A stretch of 64,000 nucleotides of DNA from CAZTNW01 sp964614945 (GTDB lineage Bacteria; Caldisericota; JANLFM01). Positions within the stretch are counted from its first letter, which is position 1. Every line of letters starts with the position of its first letter. The notes beneath the pieces are model-generated. The model was not told the origin of the DNA, did no database searches, and saw nothing but the letters and a program-made list of their open reading frames with translations. Shown here one piece after another: positions 1 through 7,806 of this stretch. The stretch covers positions 1 through 64,000 of the forward strand of contig CAZTNW010000002.1 in NCBI GenBank assembly GCA_964614945.1, in the 5' to 3' direction. The translations under genes and the position numbers were made by a program.

Positions 1-187
1 AATGTACAGTGGCTTGGTCGATAAATAACTATGGATACTGGATGCATCAGGACAAAGGATAGCGAAGAACCCCTCCAATAGATGAATGTGTGCTGAACTG
101 CTGCACGCGCCCTCCGCTTGCCGAGTGTTTTTAGACCGTGGACGCATTGGAGTTGGCGGAGCGACTTCTCGGGGCAGGAAGAGGGCA

Positions 188-796
188 CTATGGAATGGCG
201 AGAAAACGGACGGGATTGCAACACCAGGAAAGGAATTTCTGAAAATCAGCAAGGCTCAGGGCCAAGGTGGCCGTGTTGATGTTGGGATGAAAACTCACCT
301 GTTCAAATGTCTTCAGGTCCTGGTCCAGTAAGACCTGAATTTCTCGAGCTTTAGGGTGAATCAAACCGAACGGCGAAACAGCTCCCGGCTCTAAGCCCAT
401 GTACTCTTTCAAGCGTTCCGCCGAGGCAAAGCTCAGACGATCCTCACTTAACCTGAGTGCTATCCGCTTCAGGTCGGCTTTTTTCAAGGCCAGCATCACG
501 ATCAGGTAATGACGATTGCCCTTGTTATTGCGTAGGAACAGATTTTTACAGTGGGCACCGGGAATTCCTGCCCAGTGTGTCTCCGCTTCTTCAACCGTGT
601 AGACTGGGGGGTGCTCATACCGAACATAAGCGATACCGAGGTCCTCCAGTAAAGTGTAAAGTTTTCCTTCGGCCGGAGTTAACATACCGACATTATAGCG
701 TGGGTCCCCCCTCTCTTTGTTTATACTGCCTTCTCTTAACCAGATTTGGTATTTGGGGTCGATTTTCTGCTTCCAGTGGGGAATGTCTGATTTCAT
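188..796 (-). CDS. Prolyl-tRNA deacylase of the YbaK/ProX family
   Basis: Predicted cytoplasmic editing enzyme that hydrolyses mischarged Ala-tRNA(Pro), a free-standing relative of the ProRS editing domain. The conserved core is visible: the 'YEHPPVYT' strand near the start of the domain, the 'HCKNLFLR' segment carrying the lysine expected to hold the tRNA 3' end, 'LSFAS', 'GAVSPFGL' and the 'HPNINTAT' segment near the C-terminus. The frame gives 202 residues, about 37 more than usual. An ATG at 685 would give a family-typical 165 residues but has no obvious Shine-Dalgarno, whereas the ATG at 796 has AAGG about 8 bases upstream and AAGGAGG further up. The start is therefore uncertain. It is divergent from the TPR gene at 847. 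The family assignment is strong; the exact tRNA substrate is inferred. Confidence 0.85.
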   Translation of the reverse strand: MKSDIPHWKQKIDPKYQIWLREGSINKERGDPRYNVGMLTPAEGKLYTLLEDLGIAYVRYEHPPVYTVEEAETHWAGIPGAHCKNLFLRNNKGNRHYLIVMLALKKADLKRIALRLSEDRLSFASAERLKEYMGLEPGAVSPFGLIHPKAREIQVLLDQDLKTFEQVSFHPNINTATLALSLADFQKFLSWCCNPVRFLAIP

Positions 797-846
797 TTTT
801 CGGCCTTGAGCGCCTCCTTGCTTGGGAGTAATATCAGCGTGGAACT

Positions 847-1623
847 ATGTATATCTCCCGAGACGATGAAAATTTGAATCAAGGGATGAAATACTTCGTC
901 ATGGGGCGCTACGAAGAGGCAGAAGAAATGCTCCGCCTCTCCATGAAAGAGAAGCCGCGCAGCCATGAAGGTCTGATCCGTCTCGATTTTTTGGCACGCA
1001 CTTTATTCGCCCAGGGAAAATTGGGATTGGCGGAACGAGCGGCAAAAAAACTCGCCAAAGAAAGCTCCCTTTTAGAGTCACGCTGGCTCCTGGGCACCAT
1101 TCTTTTCCGCCGAGGCAAGCTTGACGAAGCGGAGGCAGAATTCAGACGGGTAATTGAAGAGGAACCAAATTTCGGCAAAGGGGGCATCCTGTCCCGCATC
1201 GAATTTCATCGGGCCTTGAAAGCTAAAGAAATGGAGTACAAGCCGGAACCGGAAAGGCAGAAAGGGGCATTCTTCCTCTATCTTCAGTTCAAGGGCTACA
1301 TGCAATTGCGAATTTATCGCGAGGCCGAGTTCGCTATCGTTCAGGCCCTCGAGCTGGACCCGGATCAGTGTCAGCTCCATCAAGCACTGGCTGAACTAGA
1401 AGCCGAGAAGCCTCGTTATTGCCCTCAGTGCGGCGAGCCGGTGCACCCTGGTTGGCGCCGATGTACGGCATGTAGTGCCAACCTTTCCTACCGAGAGCCT
1501 AACTGCTACCGCATATGCATTTTCTGCGGAAGTGAGATTGATTTTCTTTGGAGCAGCTGCCCATTTTGCGGTCGCGATCCCGACCAGACGGAGATGGATT
1601 TGTGGTCGGAGGAGGACAGCTGA
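847..1623 (+). CDS. TPR-repeat protein with C-terminal double zinc ribbon
   Basis: A 258-residue soluble protein of unknown specific role. Residues about 12-180 are helical with tetratricopeptide-like repeats ('GMKYFVMGRYEEAEEMLRLS', then 'GTILFRRGKLDEAEAEFRRV', then 'YREAEFAIVQALELDPDQ'). The last 65 residues contain four CxxC pairs (CPQC, CTAC, CIFC, CPFC), consistent with two zinc ribbons. Such TPR-zinc-ribbon combinations usually act as protein-interaction scaffolds, but nothing here identifies a partner. It is divergent from the deacylase gene. The ATG at 847 has only a weak upstream purine stretch. The next 110 bases hold no gene. Confidence 0.75.
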   Translation: MYISRDDENLNQGMKYFVMGRYEEAEEMLRLSMKEKPRSHEGLIRLDFLARTLFAQGKLGLAERAAKKLAKESSLLESRWLLGTILFRRGKLDEAEAEFRRVIEEEPNFGKGGILSRIEFHRALKAKEMEYKPEPERQKGAFFLYLQFKGYMQLRIYREAEFAIVQALELDPDQCQLHQALAELEAEKPRYCPQCGEPVHPGWRRCTACSANLSYREPNCYRICIFCGSEIDFLWSSCPFCGRDPDQTEMDLWSEEDS

Positions 1624-1733
1624 GGCCTTAATTATCTGGGTCCCGCCGGGAGAGAAAAAGACAAGACTTCCGTTTTTTCCAGGCTGATGCGGAGCCGGTC
1701 CTGCTTCCTTATCTTCAGTAGTGTTTACGCCTG

Positions 1734-2114
1734 ATGGCTTTTACACGCGCCGATCTTTTAGCTTTAGTGGATGGTCTCTCCGCGGAAACTATGAATGGAG
1801 GGGAATCCGGCGAGATTGGGTGGACACCCAAACTCTATCTGCAGCATATCGCCAAGGCTGAAAGGTAGTATCTCACCAAGTTGTGGCCTAAATTGCCTGA
1901 TTTGGGCAGAGCGAGGACACCCTTGGAGAGATTGGCGGGTAAGACGACTGGTCAGAGAAAAACTCGAAGGGACAACGGAGGAGGAGGAGAGGACAAGGTC
2001 ATCAGGGTACCTGATGGCGAGAAATGGGGCCTGCGCAAGGTGCTTCGCCGAATTCTCTATCACGAGCTCTATCACATTCGTACGATCAAGGCCCTCCTTC
2101 TCTCCCAGACATAA
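1734..2114 (+). pseudogene. DinB-like domain gene interrupted by one in-frame TAG
   Basis: Reading from the ATG at 1734 gives one continuous 126-codon frame to the TAA at 2112, broken only by a TAG at 1866-1868. On both sides the protein resembles the DinB/DUF664-like four-helix fold: 'LLALVDGLSAETM', then 'YLQHIAKAER' directly before the stop, 'YLTKLWP' directly after it, and 'LRRILYHELYHIRTIKALL' at the end, which is the typical C-terminal histidine-containing helix. In relatives the residue after the 'HIA.AE' helix is often tryptophan, so TAG could come from TGG by one substitution. It may also be N-terminally truncated. Alternatives are stop readthrough or a sequencing error. The family call rests on motif memory. 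Confidence 0.55.
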
Positions 2115-2161
2115 AAACTCGAGGTTTTTTGTTTTACTTGTAAATTCTCAAGGAGGACAGA

Positions 2162-2740
2162 ATGTCATACCAGGCCAGGGATTATTCTGATCTTTTAGGA
2201 ATGGAAGGATTCTCCGAGACGCTCTTAAAGAACCACTTCACTCTCTACGCGGGATACGTGAATAACACCAACAAAGTACTGGAGACGCTTCAGTCGTTCC
2301 TGAACGAGGGGAAGGCGGGGAATCCTGAATTCTCCGAATTAAAAAGAAGGCTGGGGTGGGAATTTAACGGCATGCGCCTGCATGAGTACTACTTCGAGAA
2401 TCTCGGCGGAGACGGTATCCTCGACCCTCTTTCCCCCCTGGCGATGAAGATAAAGGATGAGTTTTTCTCCCTGGAGAAATGGGAGAAGGAATTCAGGGCA
2501 ACGGCTATGATGCGAGGCATCGGCTGGGTTATTCTCTACCTTGACCCCCTGACCCAGAGGATGTTCAACCTCTGGGTCAATGAGCACGATGTCGGCCACC
2601 CTGCCGGGCTCAAGCCCTTGCTCGTCCTGGACGTATTCGAACATGCCTTTATCACTGACTACGGCCTGAAAAGGGCAGATTATCTGGACTCTTTCCTCAA
2701 GAAGATCGACTGGCACGAGGTGGAAGCCCGGGCCAGATAG
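2162..2740 (+). CDS. Iron/manganese superoxide dismutase
   Basis: Cytoplasmic enzyme that dismutates superoxide to oxygen and hydrogen peroxide. At 192 residues it is normal length. The four expected metal ligands are in place: H25 ('KNHFTLYAGY'), H74 ('RLHEYYF'), and D157 and H161 in 'LDVFEHAF', where most relatives have 'DVWEHA'. The helical N-terminal half and alpha/beta C-terminal half are both complete. A strong Shine-Dalgarno (AAGGAGG at about 2150) precedes the ATG. It is monocistronic, with the broken DinB-like gene upstream and a tRNA downstream. Metal preference cannot be decided by eye. Its presence suggests that an otherwise anaerobe-like genome still meets oxygen. Confidence 0.93.
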   Translation: MSYQARDYSDLLGMEGFSETLLKNHFTLYAGYVNNTNKVLETLQSFLNEGKAGNPEFSELKRRLGWEFNGMRLHEYYFENLGGDGILDPLSPLAMKIKDEFFSLEKWEKEFRATAMMRGIGWVILYLDPLTQRMFNLWVNEHDVGHPAGLKPLLVLDVFEHAFITDYGLKRADYLDSFLKKIDWHEVEARAR

Positions 2741-2828
2741 CCGAATCCCGTCTTTAAGCAATAAAGCCTCTCGCTTAAATCTAAAAATCTCATCTTTGAT
2801 CCCGTGCCTAAGCCTCCGTTCTTTTTGT

Positions 2829-2834
2829 TACAAT
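2829..2834 (+). promoter_or_regulatory. Possible -10 element for the tRNA
   Basis: TACAAT lies 21 bases before the tRNA 5' end, a suitable distance for a -10 hexamer. No convincing -35 was found 16-18 bases upstream. Confidence 0.3.
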
Positions 2835-2855
2835 AAGGGCACGTACATAAAATGA

Positions 2856-2927
2856 GGGCCCATAGCTCAGTGGTAGAGCGGCCGGCTCATAACCGGTTGG
2901 TCCCTGGTTCGAATCCGGGTGGGCCCA
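2856..2927 (+). tRNA. tRNA with CAU anticodon (elongator Met or Ile2)
   Basis: A 72-base cloverleaf. The acceptor stem GGGCCCA pairs perfectly with TGGGCCC, followed by discriminator A. The D arm is GCTC-loop-GAGC, the anticodon arm is GCCGG/CCGGT around loop CTCATAA with anticodon CAT at 2888-2890, and the T arm is CCTGG TTCGAAT CCGGG. The 3' CCA is not encoded. The paired first base of the acceptor stem argues against initiator tRNA. Elongator methionine and lysidine-modified isoleucine-2 tRNA both carry CAU. The 'TTGGTC' variable loop and 'GGCTCATAACC' arm look like the Ile2 type, but this is not decisive. Confidence 0.93.
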
Positions 2928-2938
2928 CGGCCGAGATA

Positions 2939-3649
2939 ATGAGGGAACTGGATACCCTATACGAACTGCAGTGCCTGGATCTGGAACTGAGGGCAAAAGA
3001 GCAAAGGCTTGAGAGCCTGTCTCTCCAGGATCAAGAGATAGACGAGGCTCAAAAAGCCCGGGGCGAATATGAATCCACGGAAAATGAATTAAAGGCGCTG
3101 CGCCTGGATATGAAGGACCGCGAGCTCGAGTTGGAATCCCTGAGCGAAAAAATCAAGAAGATAGATCGTGAACTCCTCTCGGGCAAGGGCGGGGTCAAGG
3201 AGCTGATGGATAAACAGGCAGAGCTGGAGGCGCTCAGGAATCAAAAGAAGAAGCTGGAAGACGTGCTGATAGAACTGATGGAAAGGATGGAAGCCCTGCA
3301 CAACTCTCTATCAGAAGAAAAGAGGAATTGGGAAGCTAAAGAGCGGGAGAAGAGGTGCCTGAAAGCAGAGCTGGAAAAGGAAAGAGCCGGCCTGGAAAAA
3401 GCTGTCTCGGCCCTGGGAAAGCGAAGGGAGGAACTCGTGGCCCTGCTTCCTTCTGGCCTGATCACCGTTTATGAGCAGCTCCGGGCTCACAAAACGGGAC
3501 GGGCAGTGGCCGCGGTAAGAAACGGAAGGTGCGGCGGCTGCCAGATTGTAATCGCCCACCGCCATTTAGTGGAACTGCGCAAAAGGGAATCTCTTCAATC
3601 CTGCGAAAACTGCGGTCGGATCCTCTATTGGGGAGAGGAGAGCTCTTGA
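2939..3649 (+). CDS. Coiled-coil C4-type zinc-ribbon protein (DUF164/CdsZ-like)
   Basis: A 236-residue protein. Residues about 5-175 form a long charged coiled-coil hairpin, and the C-terminus carries a zinc ribbon with CGGC and CENC pairs ('RCGGCQ' and 'SCENCGRILYW'). This matches the widespread zinc-ribbon family formerly called DUF164, whose proposed roles concern RNA or ribosome-associated processes. The role here is not established. The start is set at the ATG at 2939, only 11 bases after the tRNA; the open frame runs back through the tRNA but cannot be coding there. The tRNA and this gene are probably co-transcribed. It ends in a TTGA overlap with the MFS gene. Confidence 0.82.
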   Translation: MRELDTLYELQCLDLELRAKEQRLESLSLQDQEIDEAQKARGEYESTENELKALRLDMKDRELELESLSEKIKKIDRELLSGKGGVKELMDKQAELEALRNQKKKLEDVLIELMERMEALHNSLSEEKRNWEAKEREKRCLKAELEKERAGLEKAVSALGKRREELVALLPSGLITVYEQLRAHKTGRAVAAVRNGRCGGCQIVIAHRHLVELRKRESLQSCENCGRILYWGEESS

Positions 3650-4911
3650 GCCGGACGAGCATCCTCTCCGTTATCCGCCAACGTAATCCGTTTTTTCTCT
3701 GGCTGGGACAGCTGGTTTCCTCAATCGGTGACAACTTCGAATATATCGCCCTCCTGGCCCTGGCCTATCAGATTTCCGGATCAACACTGGTGATGAGCGG
3801 GGTAATGGTGTCCTTCATGGTCCCTAATCTGATAGTCTCGCTCTTCTCCAGCGTACTCGTCGATCGCTGGGATCGTCGCCGGACAATGATCATCTCCGAT
3901 TTGATCCGCGGCCTGATCATTATCGCTCCCCCTGTCCTTCTCCTTACGGGCAGGTTGGAACTGTGGCACCTCTATCTTTATTCTGCTTTATTCGGAAGCA
4001 CCACTCCCTTTTTCAATAACGCTAACTCCGCCATTCTGCCTGCTCTCGTCACCCGCGAGGAGTACCAACCCATGAATTCCTTGATGCAGACCTCCACCCA
4101 AATCGCCAATGTTGTCGGTCTGGCCGTCGGCGGAGTCGCCATAGCCTTCCTTGGCATCGCCAATGCCTATTTCTTCGACGCCTTCACCTTTTTCTTCTCT
4201 GCTCTGACAATCTTCTTCATACGCTTGCCTGCTACGGCTAAGACAGGGAGGGCATCGCCTGCAGGACCCGCGCGCTTCTGGCAATCCTGGTGGTCTGATT
4301 TCCGCGAGGGACTGCGGTTTTATCGGGTGGAACAGACCCTCCTGCACCTCCTGCTGATCTTCTCCGTCATCAACTTCGCCTTCGGACCAACCTCGGTCCT
4401 GCTCCTGCCCTTTGCCAAGGATTCCCTGGGGGTGGGGGTGGAAGGGTACGGCTGGATGATGAGCATCCTCTGTCTGGGGATGTTCCTGGGCACACTTATC
4501 ATGGGAACGATGGGGACGATACGGAACCGGCGGCTGTGGATCTTTGTCGGAGCAGGGGCTCTTGGCCTGCTCACCGCCCTGTTGCCGTTTACCAACTTTT
4601 TTCCTGCAGCCCTGGCTGTGATGATTTTTATCGGCTTTTCCCTGCCCGTCGTGAACGTGATCTCCGCCACAATTTTCCAGGAGAAGGTACCCGATCATCT
4701 GCGCGGCCGGGTCTTCGGCGTGCGTAACGTGATCAGTCAGGCATTGATGCCGGTTTCCACCGCCCTGGGCGGATTGCTCGCTGATTGGATCGGGGTCTCC
4801 TGGACGATAACGGCCTGCGGATTGCTGGCTATCTTCACCGTCGTTGCCGGCTTGTTCATCCCGAGTTTGGCATATATCAACTTACCAGCGCTGGAAAGGG
4901 GAGTAAAATGA
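3646..4911 (+). CDS. MFS transporter, EntS/MFS_3-like exporter
   Basis: A 421-residue integral membrane protein with about 12 predicted transmembrane helices. The 'DRWDRRRTMIISDLIRG' loop between helices 2 and 3 is the canonical MFS motif A, and 'DHLRGRVFGVRNVISQ' is its counterpart in the second half. The set of features resembles the MFS_3 group (EntS-like exporters and macrolide-efflux-like proteins). The substrate is unknown. The start is placed at TTG 3646, which overlaps the TGA of the preceding gene and has GGAGAGGAG just upstream. The longer frame would overlap the zinc-ribbon coding region. It is translationally coupled to lgt by an ATGA overlap at its end. Confidence 0.85.
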   Translation: MSRTSILSVIRQRNPFFLWLGQLVSSIGDNFEYIALLALAYQISGSTLVMSGVMVSFMVPNLIVSLFSSVLVDRWDRRRTMIISDLIRGLIIIAPPVLLLTGRLELWHLYLYSALFGSTTPFFNNANSAILPALVTREEYQPMNSLMQTSTQIANVVGLAVGGVAIAFLGIANAYFFDAFTFFFSALTIFFIRLPATAKTGRASPAGPARFWQSWWSDFREGLRFYRVEQTLLHLLLIFSVINFAFGPTSVLLLPFAKDSLGVGVEGYGWMMSILCLGMFLGTLIMGTMGTIRNRRLWIFVGAGALGLLTALLPFTNFFPAALAVMIFIGFSLPVVNVISATIFQEKVPDHLRGRVFGVRNVISQALMPVSTALGGLLADWIGVSWTITACGLLAIFTVVAGLFIPSLAYINLPALERGVK

Positions 4912-5921
4912 GTAGAAGAGTTCTCTGCTTGCTTATCGCTCTTCTGGGATTGGGGGTCGTTGTAGCTCTAATCTTCCTCCTGCAGCCCTACTTTGCGGGA
5001 GAGAAAACCCCGAACCCGGTGGCGTTCCACGTCGGCAATATCGCCATCTATTGGTATGGACTTCTAATCGCCCTGAGTTTCATCCCGGCCCTCTATGTCG
5101 CTTACAAAATGGCTCGAAGCTGGGGAATCAACCCGGATCATGTCTTCAATCTGGCCATTATCTGCGCTCCCCTGGCTCTGGTTTTCGCCCGCCTGTTCTA
5201 CTGCGCCCTGAATTGGTCCTATTTTTCACGTTATCCCCTGCAGATCCTTTATTTATGGCAAGGTGGTCTCTCGATTTACGGTGTGATCTTCGGAGGAATT
5301 TTGGGAGCCTTGATCTACGCCCTGGCTTCCCGGGTGAATTTTCTCCGCCTGCTGGATCTGGGAGCGGTGCCCTTGATTTTGGGACAAGCAATCGGTCGAT
5401 GGGGCAATTTTTTCAACCAGGAACTCTTCGGCTACCCCACCGATCTCCCCTGGAAGCTGTACATCGCTCCCGAATGCCGTCCCATGGAATATATTGGATA
5501 CAATTTCTTTCATCCGACTTTCCTGTATGAATCCATTTACAACTTCATCCTTTTCGCCGTGCTTCTCTGGCTTTCGCGGCGGAAGGAATTGCGCCCCGGA
5601 GTAATCGTCTCTCTCTACCTCCTGCTCTACGGCGCTTTCCGCTTCCTTCTCGAATTTGTACGGATTGAGCCAGCCTCGTTATGGTTCATGAGCTGGGGGC
5701 AGGTGGCGAGTTTGGTCTCTGTAATTATCGGCGGGGTCACGCTCTACTTTATCGGGAGATCCAGCCGCAGATTGAGCACCGCACCCCTCGGTCCTGCAAG
5801 GCCTCAGGGGACGGAAGAAAGCAAGGAGGAGGTGACCTCTCGGCCTGAGGAAAGCCCGAAGGAATCGTCCGAGATAGACCGTTCGAGCAACCAGGAGCTT
5901 CCTCCTGCCTCAAGTAAATAA
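4908..5921 (+). CDS. lgt: Prolipoprotein diacylglyceryl transferase
   Basis: Membrane enzyme that transfers diacylglycerol from phosphatidylglycerol to the lipobox cysteine of prolipoproteins, the first step of lipoprotein maturation. It is required for the lipoproteins at 37658, 43123 and 45748. It has 337 residues with about seven membrane helices. The Lgt signature 'GQAIGRWGNFFNQELFG' is intact and 'HPTFLYES' follows. An extra N-terminal membrane segment (residues 5-28) and a Pro/Ser/Glu-rich tail of about 50 residues (from about 287) are additions to the usual enzyme of about 270 residues. The start ATG 4908 overlaps the MFS stop. Confidence 0.95.
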   Translation: MSRRVLCLLIALLGLGVVVALIFLLQPYFAGEKTPNPVAFHVGNIAIYWYGLLIALSFIPALYVAYKMARSWGINPDHVFNLAIICAPLALVFARLFYCALNWSYFSRYPLQILYLWQGGLSIYGVIFGGILGALIYALASRVNFLRLLDLGAVPLILGQAIGRWGNFFNQELFGYPTDLPWKLYIAPECRPMEYIGYNFFHPTFLYESIYNFILFAVLLWLSRRKELRPGVIVSLYLLLYGAFRFLLEFVRIEPASLWFMSWGQVASLVSVIIGGVTLYFIGRSSRRLSTAPLGPARPQGTEESKEEVTSRPEESPKESSEIDRSSNQELPPASSK

Positions 5922-5953
5922 TCGGAGAAAAGGGTGGCAAGAAAGGAGAGAAC

Positions 5954-6784
5954 TTGGCATTGCATTCCGTAGTCTGCCTGAAACAGGTACCGGATACGAC
6001 ACAGGTACATATGGACCCCCAGACCGGTACGCTACAACGCGAAGGGGTCCCCTCCATTATTAATCCGTTCGATGTGCATGCCTTAGAGGCCGCTTTGGTA
6101 GTACGCGATCTTTACGGAGGAAAGGTAACAGTCCTTTCCATGGGTCCCCCTCAAGCCATGGAGGCCCTAAAAAAATCCCTCTCCATGGGTGCCAGTGAGG
6201 CCATCTTGCTTACCGACAGGGCTTTCGCCGGTGCGGATACCTGGGCTACTTCCTACACCTTAGCTACCGCCATACGCCAGATTGACCATGAGAATCCTGT
6301 CGACCTAATTTTCTGCGGGAAACAAACAATTGACGGGGATACAGCTCAAGTGGGACCGGGCATCGCCACCAACCTCGGCTTAAGCCAGCTGACTTATGTA
6401 GTCAATATCCAGAAAGTGGACCTTGAGAAGAAGGAAATCTGGGTAGAGCGTAAGTTGGAGGAGGGTCGGGAGATAGTGAAGGCGAAGCTGCCGGCCCTGC
6501 TGACCATCCTCAAGGAAGCGAATACACCGCGCTATGCCTCCCTGAAGGCCCTCCTGCGCGCGGCACGGCAATCGATCACAGTTTGGGATAAAAACGCTCT
6601 GCCGGTCGATCCAGAGCGTATTGGTCTCAAGGGATCCCCTACCACAGTCAGCAAAATTTCCGCTCCGCCGCAGAGGCCGCCGGGAGAGATCCTTGCACAT
6701 CCTGAAGGAGTCAGCCAGACGATCGGTCTCCTCCTGGACAAGCTTCTTCAGGACAAAGTGATCGAACCGGAGGAGAGAAGATGA
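5954..6784 (+). CDS. fixA: FixA, electron-transfer flavoprotein beta subunit
   Basis: Beta subunit of the FixAB electron-transfer flavoprotein, 276 residues. The N-terminus 'VVCLKQVPDTTQV' and 'NPFDVHALEAAL' are ETF-beta signatures, followed by 'GAS.AILLTDRAF' and 'IFCGKQTIDGDTAQVGPGIA'. In characterised Fix systems this subunit holds the bifurcating flavin that takes electrons from NADH. It starts at TTG 5954, which has a good GAAAGGAGAG site. It is the first gene of fixABCX; fixB starts inside its last codons (ATGA overlap). No acyl-CoA dehydrogenase lies nearby, which supports the Fix rather than the fatty-acid ETF role. Confidence 0.93.
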   Translation: MALHSVVCLKQVPDTTQVHMDPQTGTLQREGVPSIINPFDVHALEAALVVRDLYGGKVTVLSMGPPQAMEALKKSLSMGASEAILLTDRAFAGADTWATSYTLATAIRQIDHENPVDLIFCGKQTIDGDTAQVGPGIATNLGLSQLTYVVNIQKVDLEKKEIWVERKLEEGREIVKAKLPALLTILKEANTPRYASLKALLRAARQSITVWDKNALPVDPERIGLKGSPTTVSKISAPPQRPPGEILAHPEGVSQTIGLLLDKLLQDKVIEPEERR

Positions 6785-7806
6785 GCATCGAGGAATACGC
6801 CGGAGTGATGGTCTTCTGTGAGCAGAACGAGGGAGTGGCTAATTCCGTCTCCTGGGAGCTCTTGGGCGTGGGGAAAAAGCTGGCTGAAGGTGCTGAAGCG
6901 AAGCTTTCCTCTGCAATTTTGGGCGAGAATGTCTCTCACCTGGCGGAGTCGGCTTTCGAATACGGCGCCGATATCGCCTACCTCGTAGAGAGCCCTTACC
7001 TGAAGCGTTATCGCACGGAGCCCTACAAGATGGCCATGATAAATTTGATCCACAAATACAAACCGGAAATCGTCCTAATCGGGGCAACAACCCTCGGACG
7101 GGACCTGGCCGGCGCAGTCGCCACGGAAATTGGAACCGGTCTCACGGCCGACTGCACCGGTCTAGAGTTTCACCTCGAGCAAAAATTGCTCTACATGACG
7201 CGCCCGGCTTTCGGGGGAAATATACTGGCAACGATCCTCTGCCGCAACCATCGACCGCAGATGTCCACTGTTCGACCAAGAGTGATGAAGATGCCGGAAA
7301 GGGTTCCCTCCAGATCAGGGGCGGTCGTGCGGGAAACACTGGAGTTGAAGTCCGAACAGATCCTGAGTGAAATTATAGAATTCATCCCCGAACAGGGCAG
7401 CGTCTTTCATATCGAAGACGCCCCCGTAATCGTCTCCGGTGGGAACGGGCTGGGCGGACCGCAGGGCTTTAAGCTTCTCGAGGAGCTGGCTTCGGTGCTC
7501 GGCGGCGTAGTTGGGGCTTCCCGCAAGACGGTGGAAGCTGGCTGGATATCGCTCGAGCACCAGGTGGGGCAGACGGGGAAGACGGTACGTCCGAAAATGT
7601 ACGTCGCCTGTGGCATCTCCGGCGCCATCCAGCACATCGTAGGAATGCAGAACAGCGATGTGATCGTGGCCATCAATAAAGATCCTGAGGCGCCGATCTT
7701 CCGCTATGCGAATTACGGGATCGTCGGAGATCTCTACGAAGTGGTGCCTGCGCTGATTGAGCAAATCAGGTCGAGGCTCCCTGAGAAAGGAATGGGAAAT
7801 GGCTGA
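6781..7806 (+). CDS. fixB: FixB, electron-transfer flavoprotein alpha subunit
   Basis: FAD-binding alpha subunit partnering FixA, 341 residues. The C-terminal FAD domain is clear: 'VSGGNGLGGPQGF', 'GASRKTVEAGWI', 'QVGQTGKTVRPKMYVACGIS', 'GAIQHIVGMQNSDVIVAINK' and 'DPEAPIF'. The N-terminal domain shows 'VLIGATTLGRDLA'. The start ATG overlaps the fixA stop by four bases and the end overlaps fixC by eight, so the operon is translationally coupled. No iron-sulfur motif is visible at the N-terminus. Confidence 0.94.
   Translation: MSIEEYAGVMVFCEQNEGVANSVSWELLGVGKKLAEGAEAKLSSAILGENVSHLAESAFEYGADIAYLVESPYLKRYRTEPYKMAMINLIHKYKPEIVLIGATTLGRDLAGAVATEIGTGLTADCTGLEFHLEQKLLYMTRPAFGGNILATILCRNHRPQMSTVRPRVMKMPERVPSRSGAVVRETLELKSEQILSEIIEFIPEQGSVFHIEDAPVIVSGGNGLGGPQGFKLLEELASVLGGVVGASRKTVEAGWISLEHQVGQTGKTVRPKMYVACGISGAIQHIVGMQNSDVIVAINKDPEAPIFRYANYGIVGDLYEVVPALIEQIRSRLPEKGMGNG

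Noticed and set aside
86..331. Open frame of 81 codons on the plus strand near the left edge
   Set aside because: Overlaps the well-supported prolyl-tRNA deacylase on the other strand, has no ribosome-binding site and no recognisable protein features; bases 1-187 show nothing else.
1795..2190. 131-codon plus-strand frame over the DinB-like pseudogene
   Set aside because: Different frame from the DinB-like similarity, runs into the superoxide dismutase gene, composition not protein-like.
2856..2927. Initiator tRNA(fMet)
   Set aside because: The first acceptor pair is G-C and the anticodon stem lacks the three G-C pairs pattern of initiators, so elongator Met or Ile2 is more likely.
3988..4698. 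236-codon minus-strand frame antisense to the MFS exporter
   Set aside because: A His/Gln/Gly-rich low-complexity mirror of a membrane-protein gene, with no start context.
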